This document shows positions 31,664-41,253 of a DNA stretch of 64,000 nucleotides, one piece after another; position 1 is the first letter of the stretch, and each line of letters opens with the position of its first letter. The translations under genes and the position numbers were made by a program. Below the pieces are notes generated by a model. It saw only the letters and a program-made list of their open reading frames with translations. It did not search any database and was not told the DNA's origin. The DNA is from Halobacterium wangiae (GTDB lineage: Archaea; Halobacteriota; Halobacteria; Halobacteriales; Halobacteriaceae), in contig NZ_CP089588.1 of NCBI RefSeq assembly GCF_021249345.1, positions 1,116,001 through 1,180,000 of the forward strand, given 5' to 3'.

Positions 31664-32065
31664 ATGGAGATTACAGATGGCTGCTCGCGACCGTCCGAGG
31701 AAGGGCCTGAAGAGTACTTCACCGGAGACGTGCGAATCGAGCGCTTGTTCGACCCGGAAGACGAGGCCCGTGCGGCCGCGCTGAGCGTGACGTTCGAGCC
31801 TGGCGCGCGCACCGCGTGGCACACGCATCCACTGGGACAGCAACTCGTCGTCACGAGCGGCTGTGGGCTCGTCCAGCGCGAAGACGGCCCCATCGAACAC
31901 GTCCGTGCGGGCGACGTCGTCTGGTTCCCGGCGGGAGAGAAACACTGGCACGGCGCACGACCGGAGAAGGCCATGACGCACATCGCTATCCAGGAGGAAC
32001 TCGACGGGGAAGCCATCTCCTGGATGGAGCACGTCACCGACGACGAGTACGCGGACAGCGAGTGA
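31664..32065 (+). CDS. Cupin-domain protein
   Basis: A 133-residue cupin with complete metal-site motifs: WHTHPLGQQLVVTSG (motif 1) and PAGEKHWHG (motif 2). The His residues and the Gln-Leu pair fit the family of small cupins near carboxymuconolactone decarboxylases and the mandelonitrile-lyase-like cupins. The substrate cannot be told. ATG 31664 is the first start. The gap 31466-31663 upstream holds no gene. Confidence 0.85.
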   Translation: MEITDGCSRPSEEGPEEYFTGDVRIERLFDPEDEARAAALSVTFEPGARTAWHTHPLGQQLVVTSGCGLVQREDGPIEHVRAGDVVWFPAGEKHWHGARPEKAMTHIAIQEELDGEAISWMEHVTDDEYADSE

Positions 32066-32289
32066 CTCCGGTGGACTGACGCTCCGTGAGTCGGCGCGAA
32101 CGACTGGACTCGTGAGGTGTCCCAGGAGAGCGTACGACGTGCCGGGTTCCGCCGGCGGAAACGGGAGTCGCGTGCCGATACCCCAATCGTCACAGTAGGT
32201 GAGTCACCCGGGCTTATACCCCACTGCTCGTTTTCACGGCGTAGGGTGTTCGTCCCACTACTATCCATGTGGGTCCCAGTTGTAGGCGC

Positions 32290-32679
32290 ATGGCTGCACA
32301 GATGGCGTCCCGGCTCGAAACGTTCTTCGAGCAGCGAACGGACGGCGCGCTCCGGAGCATCGTGAAGTACGATTACGAGGGCGTGGACGTCGTCTACCTC
32401 CGAGGCGACGTCGCCGACCAGTACTCCGAGGCGGAACTACTGGACGCAGTCGACGAGTCCCGCATGCAGTCGATTTCCGCCCCGCTGTACGAACGAGCGT
32501 TCTCCGAGAACCACGGCGACCTCGAGTGCGTGGTGACGTGCTTCGAGCACGTCGTCGAGATGAACTTCACACTCGAGGACGGCGTCGGCGCCGCAGTCGC
32601 CCTCGACGTCGAAGCACTCGACGACGGCCACGGGATCGTCTCCGAGGCCCGCGACATCGTCGTCGAAGAACGCACGTGA
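32290..32679 (+). CDS. Conserved haloarchaeal hypothetical protein
   Basis: A 129-residue soluble protein of alpha/beta type (RLETFFEQRTDG, VDVVYLRGDVADQY, LDAVDESRMQ, a beta-rich end). I recognise it as a family common in haloarchaea without known function. ATG 32290 or 32302 are possible starts. The AT-rich GGCTTATACCCC at 32213 may be the promoter. Confidence 0.6.
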   Translation: MAAQMASRLETFFEQRTDGALRSIVKYDYEGVDVVYLRGDVADQYSEAELLDAVDESRMQSISAPLYERAFSENHGDLECVVTCFEHVVEMNFTLEDGVGAAVALDVEALDDGHGIVSEARDIVVEERT

Positions 32680-32776
32680 CTGCGCCGTGACCCCGGCTGT
32701 GTCCGTACACCCCCCGGGTAATCGATTAGGCCCGGGGACTATTCTCGTGGACAGTGTATACCCCGTGGGCCGAGAG

Positions 32777-32923
32777 ATGAGCGAACAGACCGACGACGAG
32801 GAGGGCGGCGACGAGGAGGGGTACGGGATCACGGACGCGGACAGGGTGCGAATCGAGCGCTACCTGCAGAAGGAGAAACACGAGCGGAGCGTCGACGACC
32901 TCCGTCCCGCTTCGAACAAGTAG
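32777..32923 (+). CDS. Small acidic haloarchaeal protein
   Basis: A 48-residue protein: an acidic N-terminal stretch followed by a helix (DADRVRIERYLQKEKHERSVDDL). ATG 32777 is chosen over the 90-base longer frame, which has no features. The form is that of small haloarchaeal proteins of unknown function. Confidence 0.5.
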   Translation: MSEQTDDEEGGDEEGYGITDADRVRIERYLQKEKHERSVDDLRPASNK

Positions 32924-33067
32924 CGCCCGCGGTGCTGGTTCTTCAGCGAACATCCCACAGATGACGCCGTAGACGCCGTCTCGGACCCGCTGGATCGCTC
33001 TCTGCCGTCGACTACCCGGGAGACGAACAGTTATGGTAGTCTGTACGATGCAACCAGTTAGCAACAA

Positions 33068-33319
33068 ATGGAGGAGCGTGCGGTCGACGACGTCGATATC
33101 CGCGATATCTCGCCGGCGGCGTGGCGACTGCTCCGCGTCGCGGCCGGGTTCGGACAGCGCGACGTCGAGTCCGAAGTCGACGACATCATGCAGGCCCACG
33201 TTTCGATGCTCGAGAGCGACACGCGGATTCTCTCCGAGGACCGACTCGAGGACCTGTACGCACTGTACGAGGCGGAGTTGAACGAGACCCAGATCTGCGC
33301 GCTAGTGGAACACTTCTGA
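33068..33319 (+). CDS. HTH-type small regulator
   Basis: An 83-residue helical protein. The segment WRLLRVAAGFGQRDVESEV...AHVSMLESDTRILSEDRLEDLYALYEAEL follows the helix order of an XRE-like helix-turn-helix. It lies three bases-plus from a small frame and 73 bases before the SLC13 permease, so it could regulate that gene. Confidence 0.6.
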   Translation: MEERAVDDVDIRDISPAAWRLLRVAAGFGQRDVESEVDDIMQAHVSMLESDTRILSEDRLEDLYALYEAELNETQICALVEHF

Positions 33320-33321
33320 CA

Positions 33322-33396
33322 ATGACTACACCGACGATGGACCGACCGACACGGACGAACCAGGGGGAGGGACCGACTGGAGGGCAGACACCATGA
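33322..33396 (+). CDS. Possible 24-residue leader peptide
   Basis: Frame MTTPTMDRPT...GGQTP between the HTH gene and the permease, overlapping the permease start by four bases (ATGA at 33393). It could couple translation of the two genes. No independent support. Confidence 0.25.
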   Translation: MTTPTMDRPTRTNQGEGPTGGQTP

Positions 33397-34940
33397 CCGG
33401 GGGGAGCGGGCTGGCGAACCCACGGACGGCCGCTGCGGTCGGCGTCGCGCTGGTCGTGACCACGGCCGTCGCCGCCGCGCCGACGCCGCCGGGACTCGAC
33501 GCCCCCGCACAGTTCGCGCTGGCGACGATGGCCCTGGCGGCGATCCTCTGGGTGACCAAGGCGCTCCCCCTCCCGGTGACGGCGCTGCTGATCCCCGTAA
33601 TGTTGACCGTCTTCGGCGTCTACGACCGGATGGAGCCGGCGTTGTCGGGCTTCGCCGACCCCCTCATCTTCCTGTTCATCGCGGGGTTCATGCTGGCCAA
33701 GACGCTCCAGGCCCACAGCATCGACCGGCGGCTGGCGCTCTACCTCATCAACCGGCTGGGACGGTCGCCGCGGCTGCTTATCCTCGCGATCATGCTCGCG
33801 ACGGCGTTCCTCTCGATGTGGGTGTCGAACACCGCGACGACGGCGATGATGACGCCGGTCGCGCTCGGCGTGCTCGCGGAGGTCGTCGGCCGCGACACGC
33901 CCGAGGGCGAGGTCTCAAACATGCAGGTCGCCACGCTGCTCGGGACGGCCTACGCCGCCAGCGTCGGTGGCGTCGGGACGCTCATCGGGACGCCCCCGAA
34001 CGTCGTCGCCGTGGCGTTCCTCGACCGCCTCGCCGGCGTCGAGATATCGTTCGCGGAGTGGCTCGTCGTCGGGTTCCCCATCGTCGTCGTGACGCTGCCA
34101 CTGACGTGGTACGTCCTGACGTTCTGGCTCTACCCGCCCGAGGTCGACGACGTGACCGAGGCGCAGGCACGGGCTGGAGAGTACCTCGACGAGGAGGGGC
34201 CGTTCTCGCCGCGTGCCAGGCGAGCGACGTACATCGTCGCGGCGACCGCGATCCTGTGGATCGTGGGTGGCTTCGGCTTCCTCTTCGAGGGCGTCCTCCC
34301 GTCGGCGTGGCAGGTGACGCTGTTCGGCGGCGAGGGGACGAACGTGTTCGGCCTGGAGGGCCACCGGGGGATCCTCTACTACGTGGTGGTCGGCCTGCTG
34401 GCGATTCCGGCCATCCTGCTCGCCGACGCCGACGACTGGGAGAACCTCGTGGACATCGACTGGGGGACGATCATCCTGTTCGGTGGCGGGATCTCGCTGG
34501 CCGACGCGCTCGGCGACACGAACGCGATCGCGTGGCTCGCCGAGTCGCTGTTCGACACCGTCGTCGGTGCGCCGCTCGTGTTGATCGTGCTGGCCGTCGT
34601 CGTCTTCGCGGTGCTCGCGACCGAACTGACCTCCAACACGGCGACGACGACCATCCTGGCACCGATACTCATCGGCCTCGGGAGTGTGCTCGCGGGGTCG
34701 CTCGGTGTCGAGCCGATCCCCGCAGCCGTCGTCCTCACCGTCACCGGCGCCATCGCCTGTAGTTTCGCGTTCGCGCTGCCCGTGGCGACGCCCCCGAACG
34801 CCATCGTCTTCGGGAGCGGTCACCTCGAACAGCGCGACATGATACGGGCTGGCGTCACGCTGAACCTCCTCATGACGGTCGTGCTGACCGTCCTCGTCGT
34901 GGTGCTGTTCAGTTTCGTCTGGCCGGGCGTCCTCTGGTAA
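33393..34940 (+). CDS. SLC13/DASS-family anion permease
   Basis: A 515-residue polytopic protein with about eleven membrane helices. Two SNT signature motifs (SNTATTAMMTP and SNTATTTILAPI) mark the two inverted-repeat halves of divalent anion:sodium symporters, and GTLIGTPPNVVAV follows the first. Family substrates are dicarboxylates, sulfate or citrate-type anions. Which one applies here is unknown. It precedes the ABC transporter operon but has its own 137-base gap to it. Confidence 0.9.
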   Translation: MTGGSGLANPRTAAAVGVALVVTTAVAAAPTPPGLDAPAQFALATMALAAILWVTKALPLPVTALLIPVMLTVFGVYDRMEPALSGFADPLIFLFIAGFMLAKTLQAHSIDRRLALYLINRLGRSPRLLILAIMLATAFLSMWVSNTATTAMMTPVALGVLAEVVGRDTPEGEVSNMQVATLLGTAYAASVGGVGTLIGTPPNVVAVAFLDRLAGVEISFAEWLVVGFPIVVVTLPLTWYVLTFWLYPPEVDDVTEAQARAGEYLDEEGPFSPRARRATYIVAATAILWIVGGFGFLFEGVLPSAWQVTLFGGEGTNVFGLEGHRGILYYVVVGLLAIPAILLADADDWENLVDIDWGTIILFGGGISLADALGDTNAIAWLAESLFDTVVGAPLVLIVLAVVVFAVLATELTSNTATTTILAPILIGLGSVLAGSLGVEPIPAAVVLTVTGAIACSFAFALPVATPPNAIVFGSGHLEQRDMIRAGVTLNLLMTVVLTVLVVVLFSFVWPGVLW

Positions 34941-35007
34941 CTGTCCGTCGCCGTCCGCTCGCTCGCCGGCGAGATCGCTTCAGAGCTCGCGAAAGTACCC
35001 ACCACTA

Positions 35008-35020
35008 ACATTTATTACCG
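35008..35020 (+). promoter_or_regulatory. Candidate promoter of the ABC operon
   Basis: The AT-rich ACATTTATTACCG lies about 60 bases before the start of the binding-protein gene, in an otherwise GC-rich gap, and fits an archaeal TATA box. Confidence 0.4.
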
Positions 35021-35077
35021 TGTCTGTCAATGACTGTCACAGGACGTGTATCATTGATACGCGTTTGGAGACAACCT

Positions 35078-36400
35078 ATGGCAGACAAACAGAGCCGACG
35101 GACGTTTCTGAAAGTGGCGGGGAGTACAGGAGCAGTTGGCCTCACGGGGCTCGCCGGCTGTAGCGACGACGGATCGGGAGACGGCGACGGGGGCAGCGGT
35201 GGAGACACCGGCGGTGGAGACACCGGCGGCGGCGCGACCACCGGTGACAGCGGCGGGGGGACCGAGACCATCAAGCTCGGCGGGTCGATGAGCCTCACCG
35301 GCGACAACGCCGACCTCGGTCAGCTGTATCAGGACGCCTACGAGCTGACGATCCAGACCATCAACGACAACGGCGGCGTGGAGGCGGGCGACGGCACCAC
35401 CTACGAACTGGAGTTGATCCTCCGGGACGACGGGACGGACGCGTCCACCTCGCGGAGCATCTACCAGGAGCTCATCGACCAGGAGGGCGTCGACTACCTC
35501 CTCGGACCGTACGCGAGTTCGGTGACGCTCCCGGCCAGCGCCGTGGCCGCACAGAACGAGAAGCCGATGGTCGAGGGCGGCGGTGCCAGCCCGGAGATCT
35601 TCAACCAGGGCAACGAGTGGATCTTCGGCCTCCTGCCGACGGCCGACAAGTACCCCGGCTCGTTCATCGACATGTGCCTGGCCCAGGACTCCCCACCGGA
35701 GTCCATCGCCATCCTCGCCGAGGACGACACGTTCAGTCAGTCCACCGCGTCGGGCGCCCGCGACAAGATCGAGCAGACCGACATGGAACTGGTCGTCGAC
35801 CAGACGTTCCCCTCGGACACGTCGGACCTCTCGACGAACCTCGGGCGCGTGCGAGACAACGACGCCGACATCCTGCTGCTGTGTGCCCATCAGCAGCACA
35901 ACATCATCCTGGCCAACCAGATGGAGAGCCAGGACGTCAACGTCGACGCGGCGATGGGGACGGTCGGCAGCCTCAACGACTCGTTCAAAGGCGAGGTCGG
36001 CGACAACGGGAACTACATCTACGGTCCGACCTCCTGGGACATCAACGCGGACTTCGAGGACCCCGTGTTCGGCGGCACCCAGAACTTCGTCGACGCGATC
36101 AACGAGAACTACGACGCCTCGCCGGACTACCACAGCGCGGCGGGCGAGGCCGTCATCATCACGTTCAAGAACGCCTTCGAGAACGTCGACGAACTCAACC
36201 CGACGGCGGTCCGCGACCACATCCGGGAAGCCGAGTTCTCGACGGCCTACGGCACGGTCGCCTTCGACGACAGGGGTGTCATCGACAAGAACATGCTCGT
36301 CCGACAGTGGCAGCCCGACCCCGGACTCCAGACCGTCTGGCCGGAGAACGTCCAGCAGACCGCACCCATCTACCCGACCCCCGAGTGGGGTAATCGGTAA
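35078..36400 (+). CDS. livJ: Branched-chain amino-acid-type ABC transporter, substrate-binding lipoprotein
   Basis: A 440-residue binding protein. Tat signal RRTFLKVAGS and lipobox LAGC, then a Gly/Asp/Thr-rich linker and the periplasmic-binding type 1 fold of the LivJ family (IKLGGSMSLTGDNADLG, DYLLGPYASSVTLP, AILAEDDTFSQS). ATG 35078 is chosen because the Tat signal begins there. It heads an operon with two permeases and two ATPases. Ligand could be branched-chain amino acids or related compounds such as amides. Confidence 0.88.
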   Translation: MADKQSRRTFLKVAGSTGAVGLTGLAGCSDDGSGDGDGGSGGDTGGGDTGGGATTGDSGGGTETIKLGGSMSLTGDNADLGQLYQDAYELTIQTINDNGGVEAGDGTTYELELILRDDGTDASTSRSIYQELIDQEGVDYLLGPYASSVTLPASAVAAQNEKPMVEGGGASPEIFNQGNEWIFGLLPTADKYPGSFIDMCLAQDSPPESIAILAEDDTFSQSTASGARDKIEQTDMELVVDQTFPSDTSDLSTNLGRVRDNDADILLLCAHQQHNIILANQMESQDVNVDAAMGTVGSLNDSFKGEVGDNGNYIYGPTSWDINADFEDPVFGGTQNFVDAINENYDASPDYHSAAGEAVIITFKNAFENVDELNPTAVRDHIREAEFSTAYGTVAFDDRGVIDKNMLVRQWQPDPGLQTVWPENVQQTAPIYPTPEWGNR

Positions 36401-36405
36401 CCCTG

Positions 36406-37293
36406 ATGGCGATCACGCAGTTCGTCGTCAACGGCCTGCTCATCGGGGCGCTGTTCGCGGGGATAGCCGTCGGCTTCGCGCTCATCTGGGGGGTCGTCGA
36501 CATCATCAATCTCGCCCACGGCGAGATGGTGATGCTCGGCGGCTACACCTCCTTCTGGCTGCTGAACTTCGCTACCGGGAACACGAACGCGTCGCCGACC
36601 GTGTTCCTGGCGACGATTCCGGTGGCTATCGCCGTCCTGTTCGTCGTCGGCTACGTACTCCAGCGGACGCTCGTCCAGCGCGTCATCGGGACGGACATCT
36701 TCCTCACGCTGCTGGTCACGTTCGGCATCAGCATCGCCATCCAGCAGCTGGCAATCCAGGCGTGGACGGCGAACCCGCGGTCGATCCAGACCTCGTTCGC
36801 CGACCCGTCGCTGTCCGTCTCGGGCATCGCCATCCCGAAGATGAAACTGCTCGCGTTCTTCGGGGCCCTCGTGTTGACCGTCGCGCTCTACGTGTTCCTC
36901 CAGCGCACGCGTACCGGACGCGCCATCCGGGGGGTCGCACAGAATCCCGAGGCCGCCGCACTCGTCGGCATCGACGTCGAGCACACCCGCGCGGTGACGT
37001 TCGGCATCTCGTCGGGCATCGCGGGCGGGGTCGGCGCGTTCATCGCGACCATCCTCACCATCGACCCGCAGATGGGGCTCATCTACACGCTGAAGAGCTT
37101 CGTCATCGTCGTGTTCGGTGGTGTCGGCTCCATCCCGGGGGCGCTCGTCGGCGGACTGATGCTCGGGTCGGTTGAGGAACTGACCGCGGGGCTCGTCTCC
37201 TCGCGGTGGACGCTCGCGGTGAGTTTCAGCCTGCTCATCGTCCTGCTCGTCGTCAAACCGAACGGGCTGTTCGGTGAGGGGGCCGACCAGTGA
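36406..37293 (+). CDS. livH: Branched-chain amino-acid-type ABC transporter permease LivH
   Basis: A 295-residue integral membrane protein with about eight helices and family signature segments (GVVDIINLAHGEMVMLGGY near 28-46, and FGGVGSIPGALVGGL near 240). It forms the transport pore together with the next gene. Its TGA overlaps the LivM start (GTGA), five bases after the binding-protein gene. Confidence 0.92.
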   Translation: MAITQFVVNGLLIGALFAGIAVGFALIWGVVDIINLAHGEMVMLGGYTSFWLLNFATGNTNASPTVFLATIPVAIAVLFVVGYVLQRTLVQRVIGTDIFLTLLVTFGISIAIQQLAIQAWTANPRSIQTSFADPSLSVSGIAIPKMKLLAFFGALVLTVALYVFLQRTRTGRAIRGVAQNPEAAALVGIDVEHTRAVTFGISSGIAGGVGAFIATILTIDPQMGLIYTLKSFVIVVFGGVGSIPGALVGGLMLGSVEELTAGLVSSRWTLAVSFSLLIVLLVVKPNGLFGEGADQ

Positions 37294-38357
37294 GCACGAG
37301 CGAATCCGAGGACGGGAGCGGGCTGTTACGCACCGTCCTCCCCCCGAACCAGGTCGACCGGCTGTTCGACTTCTGTGGCGCCCACGCCTGGAAGCTACTG
37401 CTGATCGGCGCGGTGATCGGTGCGCTCCCACCGCTGGTGGGCCTCGAAGGCGGCTACTACATGACCGTCATCTCCGAGATGTACCTGTTCGCGATCCTCG
37501 CGCTCTCCTGGGACATCATCGGCGGCCAGACCGGCTACCCGAGTTTCGGGAACATGGCGTTCTTCGGAATCGGCGCCTACACGACGGCGATCCTGGTCAA
37601 GGACTTCGCCGTCGGGTTCCCCACGGCGATGGTCGCCGCGGGGCTGCTCGCGGTCGCGTTCGCGACCGTCATCGGCGTCGTCGTGCTCCGACTCCGCGGG
37701 CACTACTTCGCCATCGCGACGCTCGGCGTCCTGCTGGCGGCCCAGCAGGTCTCCCGGAACCTCGACATCACCGGCGGTGCGAGCGGGAAGATCCTCTTCG
37801 ACGTGCCGGAGGCGACGGTGTTCTACTACCTGTTCTTCGGCGTGCTCGTCGCCGAGGTGGCGCTCGTCTACTACCTCTCGAACACGCGGTTCGGCTTCGT
37901 CCTGAACGCCATCCGCGACGACGAGGAGAAGGCGACCGCGATGGGGTTCAACACCACCTACTACAAGACGGTCGCGTGGATGCTGTCCGCGCTGTTCACA
38001 GGACTCGCGGGCGGTGCGTTCAGCCTGTTCAACACGTTCCTCAACCCGCAGACGGCCTACAACGGCGCGTGGAACGTCGAACTCATCGCGATGGCCCTGC
38101 TCGGCGGCTCCGGCACCGTCGCCGGACCGGTCATCGGGGCGTTCGGTCTCCACACCATCATCGAACTCGTCGAGCGGGCGTTCGTCGGCTGGCAGCTCGT
38201 CATCCTCGGCGTCGCCATCATCGTGACCGTCGTCTCGTTCCCGGCGGGCGTGGTCGGTACGCTCCGGGAGTACGCCAGCGAGATGGCGTACTACGAGCGC
38301 GGCGGGATGGCCGCCACGAACACCGAGGACGACGCGGAGGTGGCCGGCGATGAGTGA
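37290..38357 (+). CDS. livM: Branched-chain amino-acid-type ABC transporter permease LivM
   Basis: A 355-residue permease with about nine helices. Signature segments are DIIGGQTGYPSFGNMAFFGIGAY and LLGGSGTVAGPVIGAF. It starts at GTG 37290 and overlaps the next gene by eight bases. The acidic C-terminal tail (about 20 residues) is a haloarchaeal addition. Confidence 0.92.
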   Translation: MSTSESEDGSGLLRTVLPPNQVDRLFDFCGAHAWKLLLIGAVIGALPPLVGLEGGYYMTVISEMYLFAILALSWDIIGGQTGYPSFGNMAFFGIGAYTTAILVKDFAVGFPTAMVAAGLLAVAFATVIGVVVLRLRGHYFAIATLGVLLAAQQVSRNLDITGGASGKILFDVPEATVFYYLFFGVLVAEVALVYYLSNTRFGFVLNAIRDDEEKATAMGFNTTYYKTVAWMLSALFTGLAGGAFSLFNTFLNPQTAYNGAWNVELIAMALLGGSGTVAGPVIGAFGLHTIIELVERAFVGWQLVILGVAIIVTVVSFPAGVVGTLREYASEMAYYERGGMAATNTEDDAEVAGDE

Positions 38358-39135
38358 GGCCACCGACGCGACCGCCCGCGACACCGACCCCGACCGTGCG
38401 GTGCTCCGCACCGACGGCGTCACCAAGCGCTTCGGCGGTCTCACGGCCGTCGACCAGGTCGACGTGGAGGTGCACGAGGGCGAGATCGTCGGCCTCATCG
38501 GCCCGAACGGTGCGGGCAAGTCCACCCTGTTCAACTGCATCACCGGGACGCTCCACGCCGACGAGGGGCGCGTCTACCTGCAGGGGGAGGACGTCACCGA
38601 CTGGCCCGAGTACAAGATCGCGCGGGCCGGCCTCGGACGGATGTTCCAGGAGACGCGGGTCTTCGGCAACATGACCGTCCGCAAGAACCTGCTGCTGGCC
38701 GCACAGGAGGGCGGTGCCGACGTCGGCAGTCTCCTGCGGCGGCCCGACGACTCGCTGCTCGAACGGACGAACGAACTGCTGGAGTACGTCGACCTCGCCG
38801 GCCTCGCCGACGTGCAGGCCGGCCGGCTGAGCTTCGGCCAGCAGAAGCTCATCGAGTTCTCGATGGCGCTGATGGCCGAACCGGAACTGCTGTTGATGGA
38901 CGAACCGGCCGGCGGGATCAACCCCGCGATGCTCGAGAACCTCATCGGCTACATCCGGACGGCCAACGAGGACGAGGAGGCGACCATCTTCCTCATCGAA
39001 CACAACATGGACTTCGTCATGGAAATCGCAGACCGCATCTACGTCCTGGCCCACGGCGAGCGCATCGCCGCAGGGACCCCGGAGGAGATACAGAACGACC
39101 AGCGCGTCCTCGACGCGTACCTCGGGAGGGAGTGA
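38350..39135 (+). CDS. livG: ABC transporter ATPase LivG
   Basis: A 261-residue ATPase: Walker A GPNGAGKST, signature LSFGQQKL (the usual LSGGQ reads LSFGQ), Walker B LLLMDEP, and the H-loop EHNMDF. It powers uptake with LivF. The order J-H-M-G-F is the standard one for this transporter class. Confidence 0.93.
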   Translation: MSEATDATARDTDPDRAVLRTDGVTKRFGGLTAVDQVDVEVHEGEIVGLIGPNGAGKSTLFNCITGTLHADEGRVYLQGEDVTDWPEYKIARAGLGRMFQETRVFGNMTVRKNLLLAAQEGGADVGSLLRRPDDSLLERTNELLEYVDLAGLADVQAGRLSFGQQKLIEFSMALMAEPELLLMDEPAGGINPAMLENLIGYIRTANEDEEATIFLIEHNMDFVMEIADRIYVLAHGERIAAGTPEEIQNDQRVLDAYLGRE

Positions 39136-39140
39136 TCACG

Positions 39141-39887
39141 GTGAGTACACCTGACAGCGAGACGGTCGGCGTCGGCGACACCATCATCGAGATGGAGAAC
39201 GTCACCGCCGGCTACGGCAACACGACCGTCCTCCACGACGTCAGTATCGCCGTCGAGGAGGGGGAGATCGCCTGCCTCATCGGTCCGAACGGGTCGGGGA
39301 AGTCGACGCTGATGAAGAGCATCTACGGCTTCGCCGACGTGAAACGCGGCACCGTCAGGCTTCGCGGCGAGGAGATCACCGGTCGCTCGCCACAGGAGAA
39401 CCTCGCCAACGGGGTGAGCTACGTCCTGCAGGACTCGAGTGTGTTCCCGCGGATGAGCGTCCACGAGAACATGCTCATGGGCGGGTACGTCTTCGACGAC
39501 GACGATCGCGCCGGCCGGCGCGCCGAGGAACTGTACGACGAGTTCCCCATCCTGGGGGACATCCGGGACCAGCGGGCCGGCACGCTCTCCGGCGGTCAGC
39601 GCCGCCTGCTCGAACTGGCGCGCGCGCTGATGGTCGAACCGGACGTGATGTTGCTGGACGAGCCCTCCATCGGGCTCGAACCCCGCTTCATCGACGACGT
39701 CTTCGAGCGAATCGAACAGCTCAACGACCTCGGGACGACCATCCTGCTGGTCGAGCAGAACGCCCAGAAGGGGCTCTCGGTCGCCGACCGCGGGTTCGTG
39801 CTCGCCAGCGGCGAGATCAAGTTCACCGGCACCGGCACCGAACTCCTCGAGGACGAGGAGGTCGGCCGGCTCTACCTGGGGGGCTGA
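39141..39887 (+). CDS. livF: ABC transporter ATPase LivF
   Basis: A 248-residue ATPase: Walker A GPNGSGKST, signature LSGGQRRL, Walker B VMLLDEPS, Q-loop VLQDSSVF. GTG 39141 is preferred because GGAGGG lies about ten bases upstream; the GTG at 39132 would overlap the LivG stop but has no such site. The second ATPase of the transporter, followed two bases later by a UspA-like gene. Confidence 0.93.
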   Translation: MSTPDSETVGVGDTIIEMENVTAGYGNTTVLHDVSIAVEEGEIACLIGPNGSGKSTLMKSIYGFADVKRGTVRLRGEEITGRSPQENLANGVSYVLQDSSVFPRMSVHENMLMGGYVFDDDDRAGRRAEELYDEFPILGDIRDQRAGTLSGGQRRLLELARALMVEPDVMLLDEPSIGLEPRFIDDVFERIEQLNDLGTTILLVEQNAQKGLSVADRGFVLASGEIKFTGTGTELLEDEEVGRLYLGG

Positions 39888-39889
39888 CC

Positions 39890-40303
39890 GTGTACCGGAT
39901 ACTGCTCCCCGTCGACAACGACGCGGACCGCGCACGTGGCCAGGCGGCGTTCGTCGCCGACCTCCCCGCGACGGCCGACGACGTGACGGCAGTCGTGACG
40001 CACACGCTGACCAGCGAGGAGGCCGACGCACCCGACGCCCAGCAGCACGTCGAACGGGTCGTCACGGTCAAACTCGTCCGGGACTACCTGGCAGAGCGCG
40101 GTATCGGCGTGGAACTCGCGGAAGCGCGACAGCCGCCGGCCGACGGCATCCTCGAGATCGCCGCGGAGTTCGACGTCGACCACATCGCGATGGGGTCGCG
40201 CAAGCGTTCTCCCACCGGGAAGGTCGTCTTCGGGAGCGTCGCCCAGCAGGTGTTGCTGGAGGCCGACGTCCCCGTCACCGTGGTCGGTGCCCACGAGGCG
40301 TGA
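39890..40303 (+). CDS. UspA-like universal stress protein
   Basis: A 137-residue Usp-fold protein. The ATP-binding signature Gx2Gx9G(S/T) is present as GSRKRSPTGKVVFGSV, so it is of the ATP-binding type. GTG 39890 starts two bases after LivF, so it belongs to the transporter operon. It may tune transport to stress or energy state, which is inference from placement. Confidence 0.88.
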   Translation: MYRILLPVDNDADRARGQAAFVADLPATADDVTAVVTHTLTSEEADAPDAQQHVERVVTVKLVRDYLAERGIGVELAEARQPPADGILEIAAEFDVDHIAMGSRKRSPTGKVVFGSVAQQVLLEADVPVTVVGAHEA

Positions 40304-40453
40304 GAACGAACCGGAGTCGGGCGGAGCCGACCGCTGCGTAACGGTGGGCTACCGCCGACACGGGCGACTGAAACCAGTCGTTTCCCGTCGGTAACGACCC
40401 CGTTCTCCCGTAGGGAGCCTATTACATTGCGATCAGTGAACGAACACGAGCGC

Positions 40454-40828
40454 ATGGCGACGCGAACGACGACAGACAGCGAGGATGCGGAGTCGGTGCT
40501 CGTCGAGCGGCGATTCCCGAGAGTCCTCCTGTACACGGTTCTCACGGTAGGAGTCTACGGGTTCTACTGGCTATACTCGGTGAACACGCAGCTCAAACTC
40601 GCCTACGACGAAGAGTACAGCCCGCTGTGGCGCACGCTGGGGTTACTCGTTCCGGTGTACGACCTGCTCGTCCTTTGGCGCATCTCCGACACCGCCACCG
40701 AGCACGTCGTCGAGGACCAGACCGGCCCGGTCCTCTTCCTGCTGTGGGTCGTGTTCTTCCCCGCGGCGATGTACCTCATCCAGGACGGCATCAACAGGAA
40801 GGTGGCGGAGAGCGCAGCCAGCGCCTGA
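40454..40828 (+). CDS. DUF4234-like membrane protein
   Basis: A 124-residue protein (start ATG 40454; the frame opens nine codons earlier) with three or four helices. The N-terminal segment PRVLLYTVLTVGVYGFYWLYSVNTQ has the GxYxFYW pattern of DUF4234. Function is unknown. Confidence 0.7.
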   Translation: MATRTTTDSEDAESVLVERRFPRVLLYTVLTVGVYGFYWLYSVNTQLKLAYDEEYSPLWRTLGLLVPVYDLLVLWRISDTATEHVVEDQTGPVLFLLWVVFFPAAMYLIQDGINRKVAESAASA

Positions 40829-40838
40829 CAGCGCCGCC

Positions 40839-41129
40839 TCACTCGAAGCGCCGAACGTCGTACACGCCGGCCACCTCGGTCTCCTCGACAGTCGCCGTCA
40901 GTTCCGCGCCCTCCTCGAACGAACGGTCGGCGACGAGCGTGATGGCCTCGATGGGGCGGCGCAGCAGGAACGACTTCACGCGCTCGAACCACGAGGGGAC
41001 GCCGCCGTTCCGGCAGACGAGGACGTACCGGGAGGCGGCGAGGTCCTGCATCCGCTGGGTGAGTTCGTGGTCGCCCAGTTCGTCGGGCGGGACGACGTAG
41101 ACGACCTCGGCGTGGACCGTCTCGGTCAT
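40839..41129 (-). CDS. Conserved haloarchaeal hypothetical protein
   Basis: A 96-residue soluble protein beginning MTETVHAEVVYVVPPDELG, with a strand-helix-strand (RYVLVCRNGGVPSWF) and a beta-rich end (LTATVEETEVAGVYDVRRFE). Length and start agree with a family I have seen in haloarchaeal genomes upstream of MCM. No function is known. Confidence 0.6.
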   Translation of the reverse strand: MTETVHAEVVYVVPPDELGDHELTQRMQDLAASRYVLVCRNGGVPSWFERVKSFLLRRPIEAITLVADRSFEEGAELTATVEETEVAGVYDVRRFE

Positions 41130-41253
41130 ACGGGGTGGAGGGGAGCGACGGAGATGAGTCTTGCCCGCGCTCGGGGCGGCGGGACCCGGCGGGCGTTCAC
41201 TTCCACCCCGGTTTGCGAACCTTCTTAGGCGAGCGCGCGCTACCTTACCCAGA

